From Pontibacterium sinense (lineage in GTDB: Bacteria; Pseudomonadota; Gammaproteobacteria; Pseudomonadales; Balneatricaceae): a stretch of 64,000 nt of DNA. The position numbers and the translations under genes are program-made. Positions 26,663 through 35,044 of the stretch are shown piece by piece. Each line of letters opens with the position of its first letter. The stretch's first letter is position 1. The notes beneath the pieces are model-generated. The model was not told where the DNA came from. It did not search any database and saw only the letters and a program-made list of their open reading frames with translations. The DNA lies in the NCBI RefSeq assembly GCF_015209595.1, contig NZ_JADEYS010000020.1:1-64000 (forward strand). Direction: 5' to 3'.

Positions 26663-27526
26663 ATGGATCTCCGTTCACTAAAGTATTTTCAAGCTGTTTA
26701 TGAGAAGAAAAATCTCAGCGCCGCAGCGCGTATCTGCTATGTATCACAACCGTCCATATCTTCTGCAATCCAGGTACTGGAACAGACGTTAGACACCACG
26801 CTGTTTGTACGGCATGCAAAGGGGGCAATCCCAACATCCGATGCTGATACGCTTTACGTGATGTCTAAGGAGATCACTGACCGGGAAAAATCCATCAAGC
26901 GCTATTTTGATAACAAGTCCGTGTCCGTCCCTTTCCGACTGGGTTTAATGCGGTCGCTGGGTTCGCAACGTATGAGCTGGTTGCTGAAAGAGCTGGATAC
27001 AGAAATTGAGCACCTTGAACTCACTCTGGTTGATCCTGATGAGCCCTGTGACGCCCGTATTATCGACTCCACAGACTTAACCCGTGCAGAGGATTTCGCA
27101 CCGATCTGGACAGACAATTACCTTCTGGCCATTCCAAAGTCCTTTGATCTGAGCGCCAATGATTTGATAGAACTGGAAGATCTTCAAAAGCTCCCGTTTA
27201 TCAATCGTGAACCCTGCTCTGCGCTGAATGAACTCAGACAATCACTCGATGAGTTGGATATCGCCTACGAAACCCGCGCAAACATACGTACGGTGGAGTA
27301 TGCACATTCATTGGTAAGCGCAGGCGTGGGGATCGCCCTGCTACCTGATTGGTACGAAATAATCAGTCAGGAAGATATCGTCATGAAACCGATCAGGGAT
27401 ATTAACGTTCATCGAACAATCGGGTTAGCGTACAAGAAAGGCAAAGCCGACGACATGCTGATACAAAAGAGCATTAACATCTGCGCGACGATCGGCCAAA
27501 ACCAGCATAAGCCAATATATACGTAA
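26663..27526 (+). CDS. LysR family transcriptional regulator
   Basis: A 287-residue LysR-type regulator with an N-terminal helix-turn-helix (MDLRSLKYFQAVYEKKNLS, then AARICYVSQPSISSAIQVLE) and an effector-binding domain from about residue 88. The open frame extends 20 codons further upstream, but the ATG at 26663 is preceded by GGGAGG and begins at the conserved N-terminus, so I use it. It lies beside the thioesterase and the permease remnant. Its original target may have been the lost permease or the aconitase-X/thioesterase genes (inference). Confidence 0.88.
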   Translation: MDLRSLKYFQAVYEKKNLSAAARICYVSQPSISSAIQVLEQTLDTTLFVRHAKGAIPTSDADTLYVMSKEITDREKSIKRYFDNKSVSVPFRLGLMRSLGSQRMSWLLKELDTEIEHLELTLVDPDEPCDARIIDSTDLTRAEDFAPIWTDNYLLAIPKSFDLSANDLIELEDLQKLPFINREPCSALNELRQSLDELDIAYETRANIRTVEYAHSLVSAGVGIALLPDWYEIISQEDIVMKPIRDINVHRTIGLAYKKGKADDMLIQKSINICATIGQNQHKPIYT

Positions 27527-27626
27527 TCGATCAGCCAACCCGCTCAAATACAGGTGCAATCCGAACATGCCTTCCTCGGTAGCGTCGCTGCGGATTATTT
27601 TATGCCTTTATCCGCTAGAGACAGAA

Positions 27627-27658
27627 ATGTATCATTCGTAGATAACACAATGATACAT
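27627..27658. promoter_or_regulatory. Palindromic operator before the TetR gene
   Basis: ATGTATCATT (27627-27636) and its exact complement AATGATACAT (27649-27658) flank a 12-base spacer, ending two bases before the TetR reading frame. The same half-site recurs before the EF-hand gene at 28386. A likely autoregulatory TetR operator. Confidence 0.65.
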
Positions 27659-27659
27659 C

Positions 27660-28244
27660 GTGGAGTCGACTCCGTTGGCACGAACAAAAACTTCAGCACG
27701 ACAAACCTTATTGGATTCGGCAACTGTACTTCTGGCCGAAAACCCCGGCGCGTCCTTTATCGAAATAGCAGAAGCCGCCGGTGTCGGGCGTGCCAGCCTG
27801 TACCGTCACTTTCCGACAAGAGACGATCTGGTACGCGAATTATGCCTTGAAGCACTAAAAACTATGGATGAAGCGGTCAGCCATATCTACTGGACGGCCA
27901 AGTCATCCGCAGAAGCACTTGAGATGACAATCAACGCAATGGTACCTCTGGGTGATCGACTCTATTTTCTGACCCGGATAGGAGAAGTCACTGATAAACA
28001 GGTCACGAAGGAGATGACGCGACAAAATAAGGACATGCTCCAACTCATCGAAGGCGCACAGAAAGAAGGTGTACTGGACGCAACCGTTACACCACGCTGG
28101 ATTAACGGTGTGTTTACGGGTTTGATTTGCACCGCATGGGATGCAATGGCCCAAGATCAGGTATCTGCAAATGAAGCTGCCAGTCTGGTATCTCGTAGCC
28201 TGCTAAAAGGATTGTCTCCACTGCCTCAGGACACGCTCTCCTGA
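27660..28244 (+). CDS. TetR family transcriptional regulator
   Basis: A TetR-type repressor of up to 194 residues. The helix-turn-helix is at about residues 30-60: FIEIAEAAGVGRASLYRHFPTRDDL, with the typical SLYRHF recognition helix. The C-terminal ligand domain is unassigned. The frame opens with GTG at 27660, directly at the palindrome. TTG at 27675 has GGAG nine bases upstream and is the better-supported start, giving 189 residues. A palindrome lies immediately before it and a matching one before the EF-hand gene 140 bases downstream. It therefore probably represses itself and the EF-hand/SUMF1 genes. Confidence 0.87.
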   Translation: MESTPLARTKTSARQTLLDSATVLLAENPGASFIEIAEAAGVGRASLYRHFPTRDDLVRELCLEALKTMDEAVSHIYWTAKSSAEALEMTINAMVPLGDRLYFLTRIGEVTDKQVTKEMTRQNKDMLQLIEGAQKEGVLDATVTPRWINGVFTGLICTAWDAMAQDQVSANEAASLVSRSLLKGLSPLPQDTLS

Positions 28245-28363
28245 AACAGTAGAGCGCCTGCATAACCACCTCTCTATACGTTCATAGCCTCCGTAACGCC
28301 ACCCTCCTTCAATGTCGTCACACCATAAGCGGCTCGGCACAGCCACGCTTACAATTTATTATG

Positions 28364-28407
28364 AGACATTTTTGTCTTGACCAACAATGATACAAATATG
28401 TACCATT
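28364..28407. promoter_or_regulatory. Operators before the EF-hand/SUMF1 operon
   Basis: AATGATACA (28386-28394), four bases, then TGTACCATT (28399-28407) forms a near-palindrome using the same half-site as the TetR autoregulatory site. Just upstream AGACA-TTTT-TGTCT (28364-28377) is a second small inverted repeat. Both lie 50-90 bases before the EF-hand start, where promoter elements are expected. Confidence 0.55.
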
Positions 28408-28456
28408 ACTTCCAGCTTAGAACGCAACATAAGATGCAACATACGGGTAAACAACC

Positions 28457-29053
28457 ATGAACAAGAAAGTGCTATCCACCGCTGCTCTGCTCGGCATGAC
28501 CGCAGTTACTGCAACAGCAGCCCCTCAGTCAGAAATGATGTTTAACGTGTTTGATACGGATAAAAACGGTGAGATTTCTATGACCGAGTATCGAAACGGT
28601 GGGATGGATGCAGAAGGCGGAAACTGGTCAGAAGGCTTAAGCACCGTGTGTACTGAACACGTTCTTAAATCAGCGGAACCCCAACTCATCGAAAGCTTTA
28701 CCTTGCTGGACAGCAACAAAGACAAAAAAATCTCTCGCACCGAGTTCCTGAAAAATGGAGAAAACATATACAACCAGTACTGGGATACCTCCTTTAAGGA
28801 AGCCGATGGTGACAACAACGGCAAGCTGTCTCGTGGCGAGTTCAAGCAACAGACCAGCACCTACGTAGAAACGCTGAAGAAATCCTATGCCGACAAAGAG
28901 ATTCCAACCGAGTGCAAAGCGGACATGGAATATTGGAGCACCTACTATCAGGAAATGAACCAATACATCGATATGGCGTTTGGTTATCTAGACCAAAACT
29001 CCGATGGATCACTGAGCTACCCGGAATATAAAGGCACACACCTCTGGAACTAA
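28457..29053 (+). CDS. Secreted EF-hand calcium-binding protein
   Basis: A 198-residue exported protein. Residues 1-22 form a signal peptide. Four EF-hand loops are visible: DTDKNGEISMTE (33-44), DSNKDKKISRTE (85-96), DGDNNGKLSRGE (117-128) and DQNSDGSLSYPE (179-190). Each keeps the acidic positions 1, 3, 5 and 12, though the second has lysine in place of the central glycine. It should bind Ca2+ in the periplasm or outside the cell. It is followed within 63 bases by two SUMF1-fold secreted proteins and preceded by a TetR operator, so the three are probably one regulated unit. The function is unknown. Confidence 0.85.
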   Translation: MNKKVLSTAALLGMTAVTATAAPQSEMMFNVFDTDKNGEISMTEYRNGGMDAEGGNWSEGLSTVCTEHVLKSAEPQLIESFTLLDSNKDKKISRTEFLKNGENIYNQYWDTSFKEADGDNNGKLSRGEFKQQTSTYVETLKKSYADKEIPTECKADMEYWSTYYQEMNQYIDMAFGYLDQNSDGSLSYPEYKGTHLWN

Positions 29054-29116
29054 ACGTTTCAGAGTCACTGCCCTATGGCTTTCACCCACCCGGTAACCTG
29101 AAATCTGGAACAACCT

Positions 29117-29920
29117 ATGAATGGTATTAGAAGCACCCTTCACACAATCGCCCCTCTGCTTTTGGTCCTCCAGACATTACATGCCAACGCCAGTCCTCAG
29201 GACAGCCCGGACATGGTGGCAATCCCTGGTGCAACCTATGAAATGGGTTGCGACCCAAACACCGATTACGTCTGCTCATATGTCCCAGAGGAGAAACAGC
29301 ACAGCGTCACCATCGATGCTTTCAAGATCGACAAATATGAAGTGACAACGGGTCAATACACCCGCTGCGTTGAGGCAGGCCACTGTGATATGCCGACGAT
29401 CGGCGGCCTGATGCATTATGGGAACCCGGAAGCGGCTGAGTTTCCGATCAACGGTGTTAGCTGGTATCAGGCGCGTAAGTTCTGCGAATGGAAGGGGAAA
29501 CGCCTGCCAACCTCAGCGGAATGGGAGCTCGCGGCCAGAGGGACGGATGGTCGCACCTACCCCTGGGGATTTGAAGAACCGGACTGTACACGCACGGTGA
29601 TGGACCGCGCCAACGCAGGCTATCTGGGGTGTGGTACCGGAGATACCCTCAACGTAGGTTCCAAACCTAAAGGGGCCTCGCCATATGGCGTTATGGACAT
29701 GGCCGGTAATGTATGGGAATGGACCTCGGACTGGTATGACGAAAGCTATTACTTTAATAGCCCCCGCAACAATCCTAAGGGCCCGAAGCATGGAGAGCTG
29801 AAAATAACACGCGGAGGTGATTTCATGAGTCGGCAGGGTTATGAGCTACGCGCTACCGGACGATTTCCTTACTACCCATCCAACCCCAGCCCGGCCATCG
29901 GATTCCGCTGCGCGAAGTAA
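29117..29920 (+). CDS. Secreted SUMF1/FGE-fold protein (first of a tandem pair)
   Basis: A 267-residue protein with a signal peptide (cleavage after about residue 25) and a formylglycine-generating-enzyme/SUMF1 C-type-lectin-like fold. Hallmarks are MVAIPGATYEMGC, FPINGVSWYQARKFCEWKG, KRLPTSAEWELAARG, YGVMDMAGNVWEWTSDWY and the terminal IGFRCA. In true formylglycine-generating enzymes the segment before GFRCA carries two copper-binding catalytic cysteines. Here it reads GGDFMSRQGYELRATGRF with none, so sulfatase activation by the known chemistry is unlikely. Ten or so other cysteines are shared with the next gene, suggesting disulfides in an exported protein. Probably a binding or structural role. 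Confidence 0.85.
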   Translation: MNGIRSTLHTIAPLLLVLQTLHANASPQDSPDMVAIPGATYEMGCDPNTDYVCSYVPEEKQHSVTIDAFKIDKYEVTTGQYTRCVEAGHCDMPTIGGLMHYGNPEAAEFPINGVSWYQARKFCEWKGKRLPTSAEWELAARGTDGRTYPWGFEEPDCTRTVMDRANAGYLGCGTGDTLNVGSKPKGASPYGVMDMAGNVWEWTSDWYDESYYFNSPRNNPKGPKHGELKITRGGDFMSRQGYELRATGRFPYYPSNPSPAIGFRCAK

Positions 29921-29937
29921 AAACAGGACACTGATTT

Positions 29938-30747
29938 ATGACTCAACTCAACATCAGCCATATCGTATTGACCAGCTCAGTTCTATTACTGAGTAACGCT
30001 GCAGCCGCCGCACCAGATTATAAAGAGATGGTCTCCGTCCCGGCCGGTGAGTTTGAAATGGGATGCAAGACATCCGATGGGATCTATTGCCTGCCTGGAA
30101 CCACACCACATAAGGTGTATCTGGATGCCTTCAAAATCGATAAACATCTGGTGACCTTTGATCGGTATCAGAGCTGTATCGATGCAGGTTCCTGTACTGA
30201 TCCCTATATGGGTGCGGCCTGCAACTATGGAATGCCCTGGGCGGGCAACCATCCGGTCAACTGCATCACTTATAAACAGGCAGAAGATGTGTGCCGTTTC
30301 GAAAATAAACGCCTGCCAACAGAAGCCGAATGGGCTAAAGCTGCACGCGGCCCAAGCAGCTTTCTATTTCCATGGGGTAATGCGCCTGCGCCTTCATGTG
30401 ACCGTGTCGTAATGAACGAAAAACGTGGCGACAAAATGGGACCGGGGTGCGGCGCGGGGACAACATTGCCTGTGGGCAGCAAACCAGAGGGGGCCTCTCC
30501 CTACGGCGCGCTGGATATGGCGGGGAATCTCTTCGAATGGACCAGTGACTGGTACTCGGAAACCTATTTCGCCAACAGCCCCGTTAAAAACCCTAAAGGT
30601 CCAGAGCACGGTGAAGCCAAAGTATTGCGGGGCAGCGCCTGGACAGCACGCTTTAAGGACGGTGTTGCTCTGACCGTACGCTCTGCATACGCGCCTCTGG
30701 GACAGGGATATGTTGTTGGCGCCCGGTGCGCAGCATCATCGGATTGA
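29938..30747 (+). CDS. Secreted SUMF1/FGE-fold protein (second of a tandem pair)
   Basis: A 269-residue paralog of the preceding gene, 17 bases downstream. It has a signal peptide (cleavage near residue 25), then MVSVPAGEFEMGC, HPVNCITYKQAEDVC, KRLPTEAEWAKAARG, YGALDMAGNLFEWTSDWY, and a VGARCA end. The catalytic cysteine pair of formylglycine-generating enzymes is missing (the region reads LRGSAWTARFKDGVAL). The cysteine pattern GC..C, C..AG.C, CDR.V and GCGAGT matches its partner, with some extra cysteines. The pair probably arose by tandem duplication. With the EF-hand protein it makes up a three-gene exported set of unknown role. Confidence 0.85.
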   Translation: MTQLNISHIVLTSSVLLLSNAAAAAPDYKEMVSVPAGEFEMGCKTSDGIYCLPGTTPHKVYLDAFKIDKHLVTFDRYQSCIDAGSCTDPYMGAACNYGMPWAGNHPVNCITYKQAEDVCRFENKRLPTEAEWAKAARGPSSFLFPWGNAPAPSCDRVVMNEKRGDKMGPGCGAGTTLPVGSKPEGASPYGALDMAGNLFEWTSDWYSETYFANSPVKNPKGPEHGEAKVLRGSAWTARFKDGVALTVRSAYAPLGQGYVVGARCAASSD

Positions 30748-30835
30748 TCTCGCGATTATTTTCGCAGACTTGGAATTGGATACGCCCCTATCTAACCGGT
30801 TGGTCAAGGGGCGTAGGATGTGGGGAAAAAAGCAG

Positions 30836-31957
30836 TTAATGTCCTACGTTTGATTTCACAGGAGCAACACGCTCCCTGAACTGCTGCACCCCTGCGGAAG
30901 CGCGCTGCGTATCAACGCACAGATGACTAAACAGCCTGTTTCCCCACATCAAAGCACCTGACGTGTACTTGAATACATCGGGCACAATCAGCCATTCACT
31001 TATCCAAACGCCACCGGAACGTTCATGCTGATGCATGTTGGTTTCCTGGATAGCCGCAGATTGCTGCCTGCCCAGACGTGCAATAGCCTCCATGAACTCA
31101 GAGCCTCGCTGATTGCGTTTGTGTGCCATTGAAGAAGAGCTGCCTTTGCCCGCTTCATATCCTTCAAACAGCTCTCCTATTTCTGACGAAGAGAGCAGAT
31201 TAATATTGTGGGCAATCTTACACAGGCTACCGCACAGCATCCCGAGCGCGGCAACGATTTCACCCACCCCATCTCTCGCATTCTGCCAATGAGGCTCAGC
31301 AACATGAAGATCCAACGCGGCTGCCAGAGACTGTTTTAACTGCCTGCCCTGATCCGCAGGAAAAGCACGCAGATCCCCGACCGGGCCACCGCACTGAACA
31401 TTCAGTCCCCGACCCGCCGCATCCTTTAAGCAATCACGACGCCGCTTCAGTTCAGATTTCCATACGTCTAACTTGGCGCCCAACGTCATTTCTACAGCAT
31501 GCTGCCCATTGGTGCGGCCGATGATCTCGGTTGCACCAAACGCGTCTCCGAACTGTTCGATATGAGATAACAATCGATCCAGTTCGGCGTCCACCAACAG
31601 CAACCCTCGGTGCATCTGAAGCACCATCGCCGTATCCATAATATCCTGAGTGGTAGAGCCGAAGTGGACGGAAGCAGCCTGCGGTGTACCCACCGCCGCG
31701 CGCAGCTGCTTCACCAGCCCTACAATCGGACGCCCGACCAGAGCCATATCATCCTGCAGACACGCTGTATCAAGATCACTGGCTTTGAGACTCTGGAGTT
31801 TTTCAGACACCTCAGGATCGATAATTCCCATCTCCGCCTGACATGCTGCCAAGGCCTGCTCGACCTGCAACCAACTGGATACAGTATTGTCTTCAGACCA
31901 GATCTTGCCCATCTCTGCAGAGACAAACTGATCACGGTAGATGGAGAAATCAAGCAT
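30836..31957 (-). CDS. Fumarase/ASL superfamily lyase (cycloisomerase-like)
   Basis: A 373-residue lyase of the adenylosuccinate lyase/3-carboxymuconate cycloisomerase group. Conserved regions are HFGSTTQDIMDTA (98-110), TNGQHAVEMTLGAK (149-162) and the mobile-loop signature GSSSSMAHKRN (272-282). That signature differs from the usual GSSxMPxKxNP: alanine replaces proline before HKRN and Q replaces the final proline. The first conserved block is also atypical. The open frame runs 25 codons further upstream, but ATG 31957 begins the conserved sequence and overlaps the tctA stop by eight bases. It should eliminate from or cyclise a carboxylated substrate brought in by the upstream TTT transporter (inference). 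Confidence 0.82.
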   Translation of the reverse strand: MLDFSIYRDQFVSAEMGKIWSEDNTVSSWLQVEQALAACQAEMGIIDPEVSEKLQSLKASDLDTACLQDDMALVGRPIVGLVKQLRAAVGTPQAASVHFGSTTQDIMDTAMVLQMHRGLLLVDAELDRLLSHIEQFGDAFGATEIIGRTNGQHAVEMTLGAKLDVWKSELKRRRDCLKDAAGRGLNVQCGGPVGDLRAFPADQGRQLKQSLAAALDLHVAEPHWQNARDGVGEIVAALGMLCGSLCKIAHNINLLSSSEIGELFEGYEAGKGSSSSMAHKRNQRGSEFMEAIARLGRQQSAAIQETNMHQHERSGGVWISEWLIVPDVFKYTSGALMWGNRLFSHLCVDTQRASAGVQQFRERVAPVKSNVGH

Positions 31958-33467
31958 CTTCCAGCCCCCCTGCCAGTTCGCGCTTTCTTTCGCGACGCAT
32001 GCTGTGCACACGGAACAGGATTGCACCAACACCCAACAACAGGAACGCCAATGCGATAGGTCGTTCGAAGAATACTAAGATGCCGCTGTCTGACACCAGC
32101 AGCGCCTGACGGAATGACTCTTCTGCACCTTTTGCCAGAACAAAGGAGATGACAAACGCCGCCGTATTGAAGTCATATTTGCGCATCAGCCAACCGACAA
32201 CACCCGCACACACCATCACCAGCACATCAAACATTGAACCACGTGCGGAGTACGCCGCGATAAAGCTGGTCAGGAAGATCATCGGATAGAGCACGTTCGA
32301 AGGAATGCGCAAAATCAGCTTAGCAACATGCGATGCACCAAAGTACCCGATAATGCCGTAAGCGAAGATACCCAGCAGGCCACAGGCGAACAGCTGATAG
32401 ATCAGTTCCTTAGACGTGATAAACAGTGTCGGACCCACCTGAATGCCGTGGATAAGGAATACCCCCAACAGGATCGCCCCGATGGTGGAACCCGGAATTC
32501 CCAAGGTCAGCAACGGTGCCATGGACGGACCTGAAACCGCGTTGTTCGCAGATTCTGGAGCGGCGATCCCTTCAAGCGCACCTTTACCCCACTGCTCAGG
32601 GTTTGTAGCGCGTCGCTTGCCTTCACCGTAGGAAACAAATGCTGCTATCGCAGATCCCAGCCCCGGCAAAATACCGATGGCCGCCCCAATAAAACCACCC
32701 CGCACTGCATGCGGCAGACACGGCTTGTACTCTTTCCAGGTCAGGCCATCATGATCGTCATCGTGTTCACTGGTCTCAAGGCTTTCCACCTTTTGCTGGC
32801 GTTTTTCCAGCTGATCAAACACTTCACCCAGTACAAAGATACCAATCATCAGTGGCACCAGACCGATACCGTTGGTCAGGTCAAAGGTCCCAAAGGTAAA
32901 TCGCTCCTCACCCGAGATCGGATCCAGACCTACGGTCGCAATCAATACCCCAAACAGCGCACTGACCAGCCCCTTCACAATAGACTTTCCAATCACCGAA
33001 CCGATCACGACAAATGCGGCAAAATAGATCGCAAAGGTTTCCGGTGGCCCCAGCTTTAGCGCCAGTGCGGCAATCGCACCTACACCAACGATCAGCATGA
33101 TATCGCCCATAAAATCGCCGATTACTGAGGAGATCGTTGCGGTTTTCATTGCCTTACCCGCCTTACCTTGTCGGGCCAGAGGGTAACCATCCAGCTGGGT
33201 CGCCGCAGAAGCAGCAGTGCCGGGGGTGTTAAAAAGAATCGCCGCAATGGACCCGCCGTACCGACCGGACTTCCCGATGACATACAGAAACGCGAGGGCA
33301 AAGAGCGGATCCATGTAGTAAGTGATCGGCAACAACATCGCGATAGCCGCGGCTGCTGTCAGCCCCGGCGTCGCGCCAACAATCATTCCTACCACGGCCG
33401 CTAATAGAATTGCGCCGATCAGGCTAGGGGTCGCAAAGACGAAACTGAGCGCAGAAAAAATCTCCAT
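31950..33467 (-). CDS. TTT transporter large membrane subunit (TctA family)
   Basis: A 505-residue inner-membrane protein of the TctA family, about 12 helices, forming the main channel of a tripartite tricarboxylate transporter. Signatures are GMIVGATPGLTAAAAIAMLLPITYYMDP (near 25-52, read in blocks), FNTPGTAASAATQLDGYPL and ESANNAVSGPSMAPLLTLGIPGS. AGGAG lies eight bases before the ATG. It follows tctB by four bases and overlaps the lyase by eight. It is 505 residues, the same length as its paralog at 39537, to which it is clearly homologous throughout. A carboxylate substrate is expected, identity unknown. Confidence 0.93.
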   Translation of the reverse strand: MEIFSALSFVFATPSLIGAILLAAVVGMIVGATPGLTAAAAIAMLLPITYYMDPLFALAFLYVIGKSGRYGGSIAAILFNTPGTAASAATQLDGYPLARQGKAGKAMKTATISSVIGDFMGDIMLIVGVGAIAALALKLGPPETFAIYFAAFVVIGSVIGKSIVKGLVSALFGVLIATVGLDPISGEERFTFGTFDLTNGIGLVPLMIGIFVLGEVFDQLEKRQQKVESLETSEHDDDHDGLTWKEYKPCLPHAVRGGFIGAAIGILPGLGSAIAAFVSYGEGKRRATNPEQWGKGALEGIAAPESANNAVSGPSMAPLLTLGIPGSTIGAILLGVFLIHGIQVGPTLFITSKELIYQLFACGLLGIFAYGIIGYFGASHVAKLILRIPSNVLYPMIFLTSFIAAYSARGSMFDVLVMVCAGVVGWLMRKYDFNTAAFVISFVLAKGAEESFRQALLVSDSGILVFFERPIALAFLLLGVGAILFRVHSMRRERKRELAGGLEDA

Positions 33468-33471
33468 TGTC

Positions 33472-33945
33472 TTAACTCCTAATCAGATCAAGTGGTTCAA
33501 AAACGCTGCCGTAGGGTGGAAAAACGCCAAGCAACTCGAAAAACAGAAGGTGGAACACCAGTGGACACAGCACCATCGATACCGCGAGACCCACCACACT
33601 TCGAATACCAAAGATGTACAGCATCACCGGGGCGATCAACGCCGTGGGCAATAGATATCCAAATGCCACCATCGCGTATTGATATACGAATGCCAGCACC
33701 GCAACAGCGATCACCGTCTTAACCGTGGAGGGCGATTGAGCGACGGTTCCGACACTGCTGACCGCAACCTCCTTCAGTTTTCCAATTACCATCAACACCC
33801 CACCCAGCGTGAGGCCCACTGCAACAACCATAGGAACCAGGCCCGCCCAGGTTTCACCGTCCTGAGCCGGGGGCACTTGGTATGCCCCCCAAACTGCACC
33901 CAGACCTATCAGGGCAACAACGGCCCCTTCCGTAATATTACGCAT
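33472..33945 (-). CDS. TTT transporter small membrane subunit (TctB family)
   Basis: A 157-residue inner-membrane protein with four hydrophobic segments, the usual layout of TctB. The sequence is poorly conserved, as is normal for the family; assignment rests on size, helices and position between tctC and tctA. The C-terminal LLFFELLGVFPPYG resembles the YYLFFGLMGVFEPP end of the second TctB at 38998. It starts 15 bases after tctC and ends four bases before tctA. Confidence 0.85.
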   Translation of the reverse strand: MRNITEGAVVALIGLGAVWGAYQVPPAQDGETWAGLVPMVVAVGLTLGGVLMVIGKLKEVAVSSVGTVAQSPSTVKTVIAVAVLAFVYQYAMVAFGYLLPTALIAPVMLYIFGIRSVVGLAVSMVLCPLVFHLLFFELLGVFPPYGSVFEPLDLIRS

Positions 33946-33960
33946 AGGTCTTCTAAGCCC

Positions 33961-34923
33961 TTATTTTTTCAGTCCGTCAATGAGCGGTAATACGTCAGAT
34001 TTCATCTGCGCAATGGCACTCTTCGCATCACTCCCGGCCAGATATACCGGAGCCGTACCCCGTTTTTTCAGAAGTTCAGAGAACTCCGGTTTAGCGGCAA
34101 TCTCTTTCAGTGACGCCTCTAAATACGCCATCACCTTTTCCGGTGTACCTTTGGGTGCCAGTACCAGTACCGGGGAAGAGACATTCGCGAACGGGATATC
34201 CAGCTCCTTGAAGGATGGCACTGAATCTACGATCTCATCACGCTTATCCGCGTTGACTCCCAAGCCCCGAAGCTGCGCTTCAAAGCCTTTAATCTGCTGA
34301 ATACCGATAAAGCCATAGTCGGTCTGCTCACCCATAATCGCTGCACGTGCTGGACCGCCCCCCTTAAACGGTACATCCTGCGCTTCAATACCATTTGCTT
34401 TCAGGAAGCCAAGACCTGCCACATAGTGGAAACCGCCACGTCCGGAGTGAGCCCAGCGCAATGAACCCGGCTTTTCTTTAGCCGCATCAATCACATCATG
34501 TACGGATTTGTACGGGCTATTTGCCGGCACAATCATGGAGGTTTTCAGACGGCCAACCTGTGCGACGTAGTCGAAGGATTCCAGTGCATCGATACGCGTT
34601 TTTCGAGTCAGCGTAGACAGCAGAAATGATCCTCCTGAAGTGAGCATGATGGTGTAACCGTCCGGACGTGCGCCCAGTGCAGACTGCGCACCGTTCAGCC
34701 CACCGGAACCGGGTTTGTTCACCACCACAAGAGGTACATCAATCGTCCCCTGAGCAGCCGCGGCCAGCGCACGTGCATATGCATCGGTGCCACCACCCGC
34801 TTTATAAGGTACGACGATATTAATCGGACGACGCGGATAGTCAGCGGCCTGCGCAGCTGATCCGGCCACCATAAACAGGGATACAGCGGCAGATACTGCT
34901 GCGATAAAGCTTCTTCGTTTCAT
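33961..34923 (-). CDS. TTT transporter substrate-binding protein (TctC/Bug family)
   Basis: A 320-residue periplasmic binding protein. A signal peptide occupies residues 1-26 (ending AQA). The mature start DYPRRPINIVVPYKAGGGTDAYARALA is the classic Bug-family opening, where the glycine-rich turn binds a carboxylate. AGGAG lies eight bases before the ATG. It is the first gene of tctCBA-lyase, divergent from a LysR regulator. It resembles the binding protein at 38044 (both have VGYKAGGG/VPYKAGGG-TDAYARAL). The ligand is unknown; Bug proteins take up organic acids, amino acids and other small molecules. Confidence 0.93.
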   Translation of the reverse strand: MKRRSFIAAVSAAVSLFMVAGSAAQAADYPRRPINIVVPYKAGGGTDAYARALAAAAQGTIDVPLVVVNKPGSGGLNGAQSALGARPDGYTIMLTSGGSFLLSTLTRKTRIDALESFDYVAQVGRLKTSMIVPANSPYKSVHDVIDAAKEKPGSLRWAHSGRGGFHYVAGLGFLKANGIEAQDVPFKGGGPARAAIMGEQTDYGFIGIQQIKGFEAQLRGLGVNADKRDEIVDSVPSFKELDIPFANVSSPVLVLAPKGTPEKVMAYLEASLKEIAAKPEFSELLKKRGTAPVYLAGSDAKSAIAQMKSDVLPLIDGLKK

Positions 34924-35044
34924 TCGAACGACTCCTGGTCTGAGTTTTTATTCTTGTGATTTCAGCTTATATCGCCTTTTTAATTTAGGAAAATGCAAAT
35001 ATACTTCATTGACTTTCATTTTTTGCAACTGACGAAGGTTATGT

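Noticed and set aside
29117-30747. Reading the two SUMF1-fold proteins as sulfatase maturases for the sulfatase at 41255
   Set aside because: Both are exported and lack the catalytic cysteine pair, while the sulfatase has no signal peptide.
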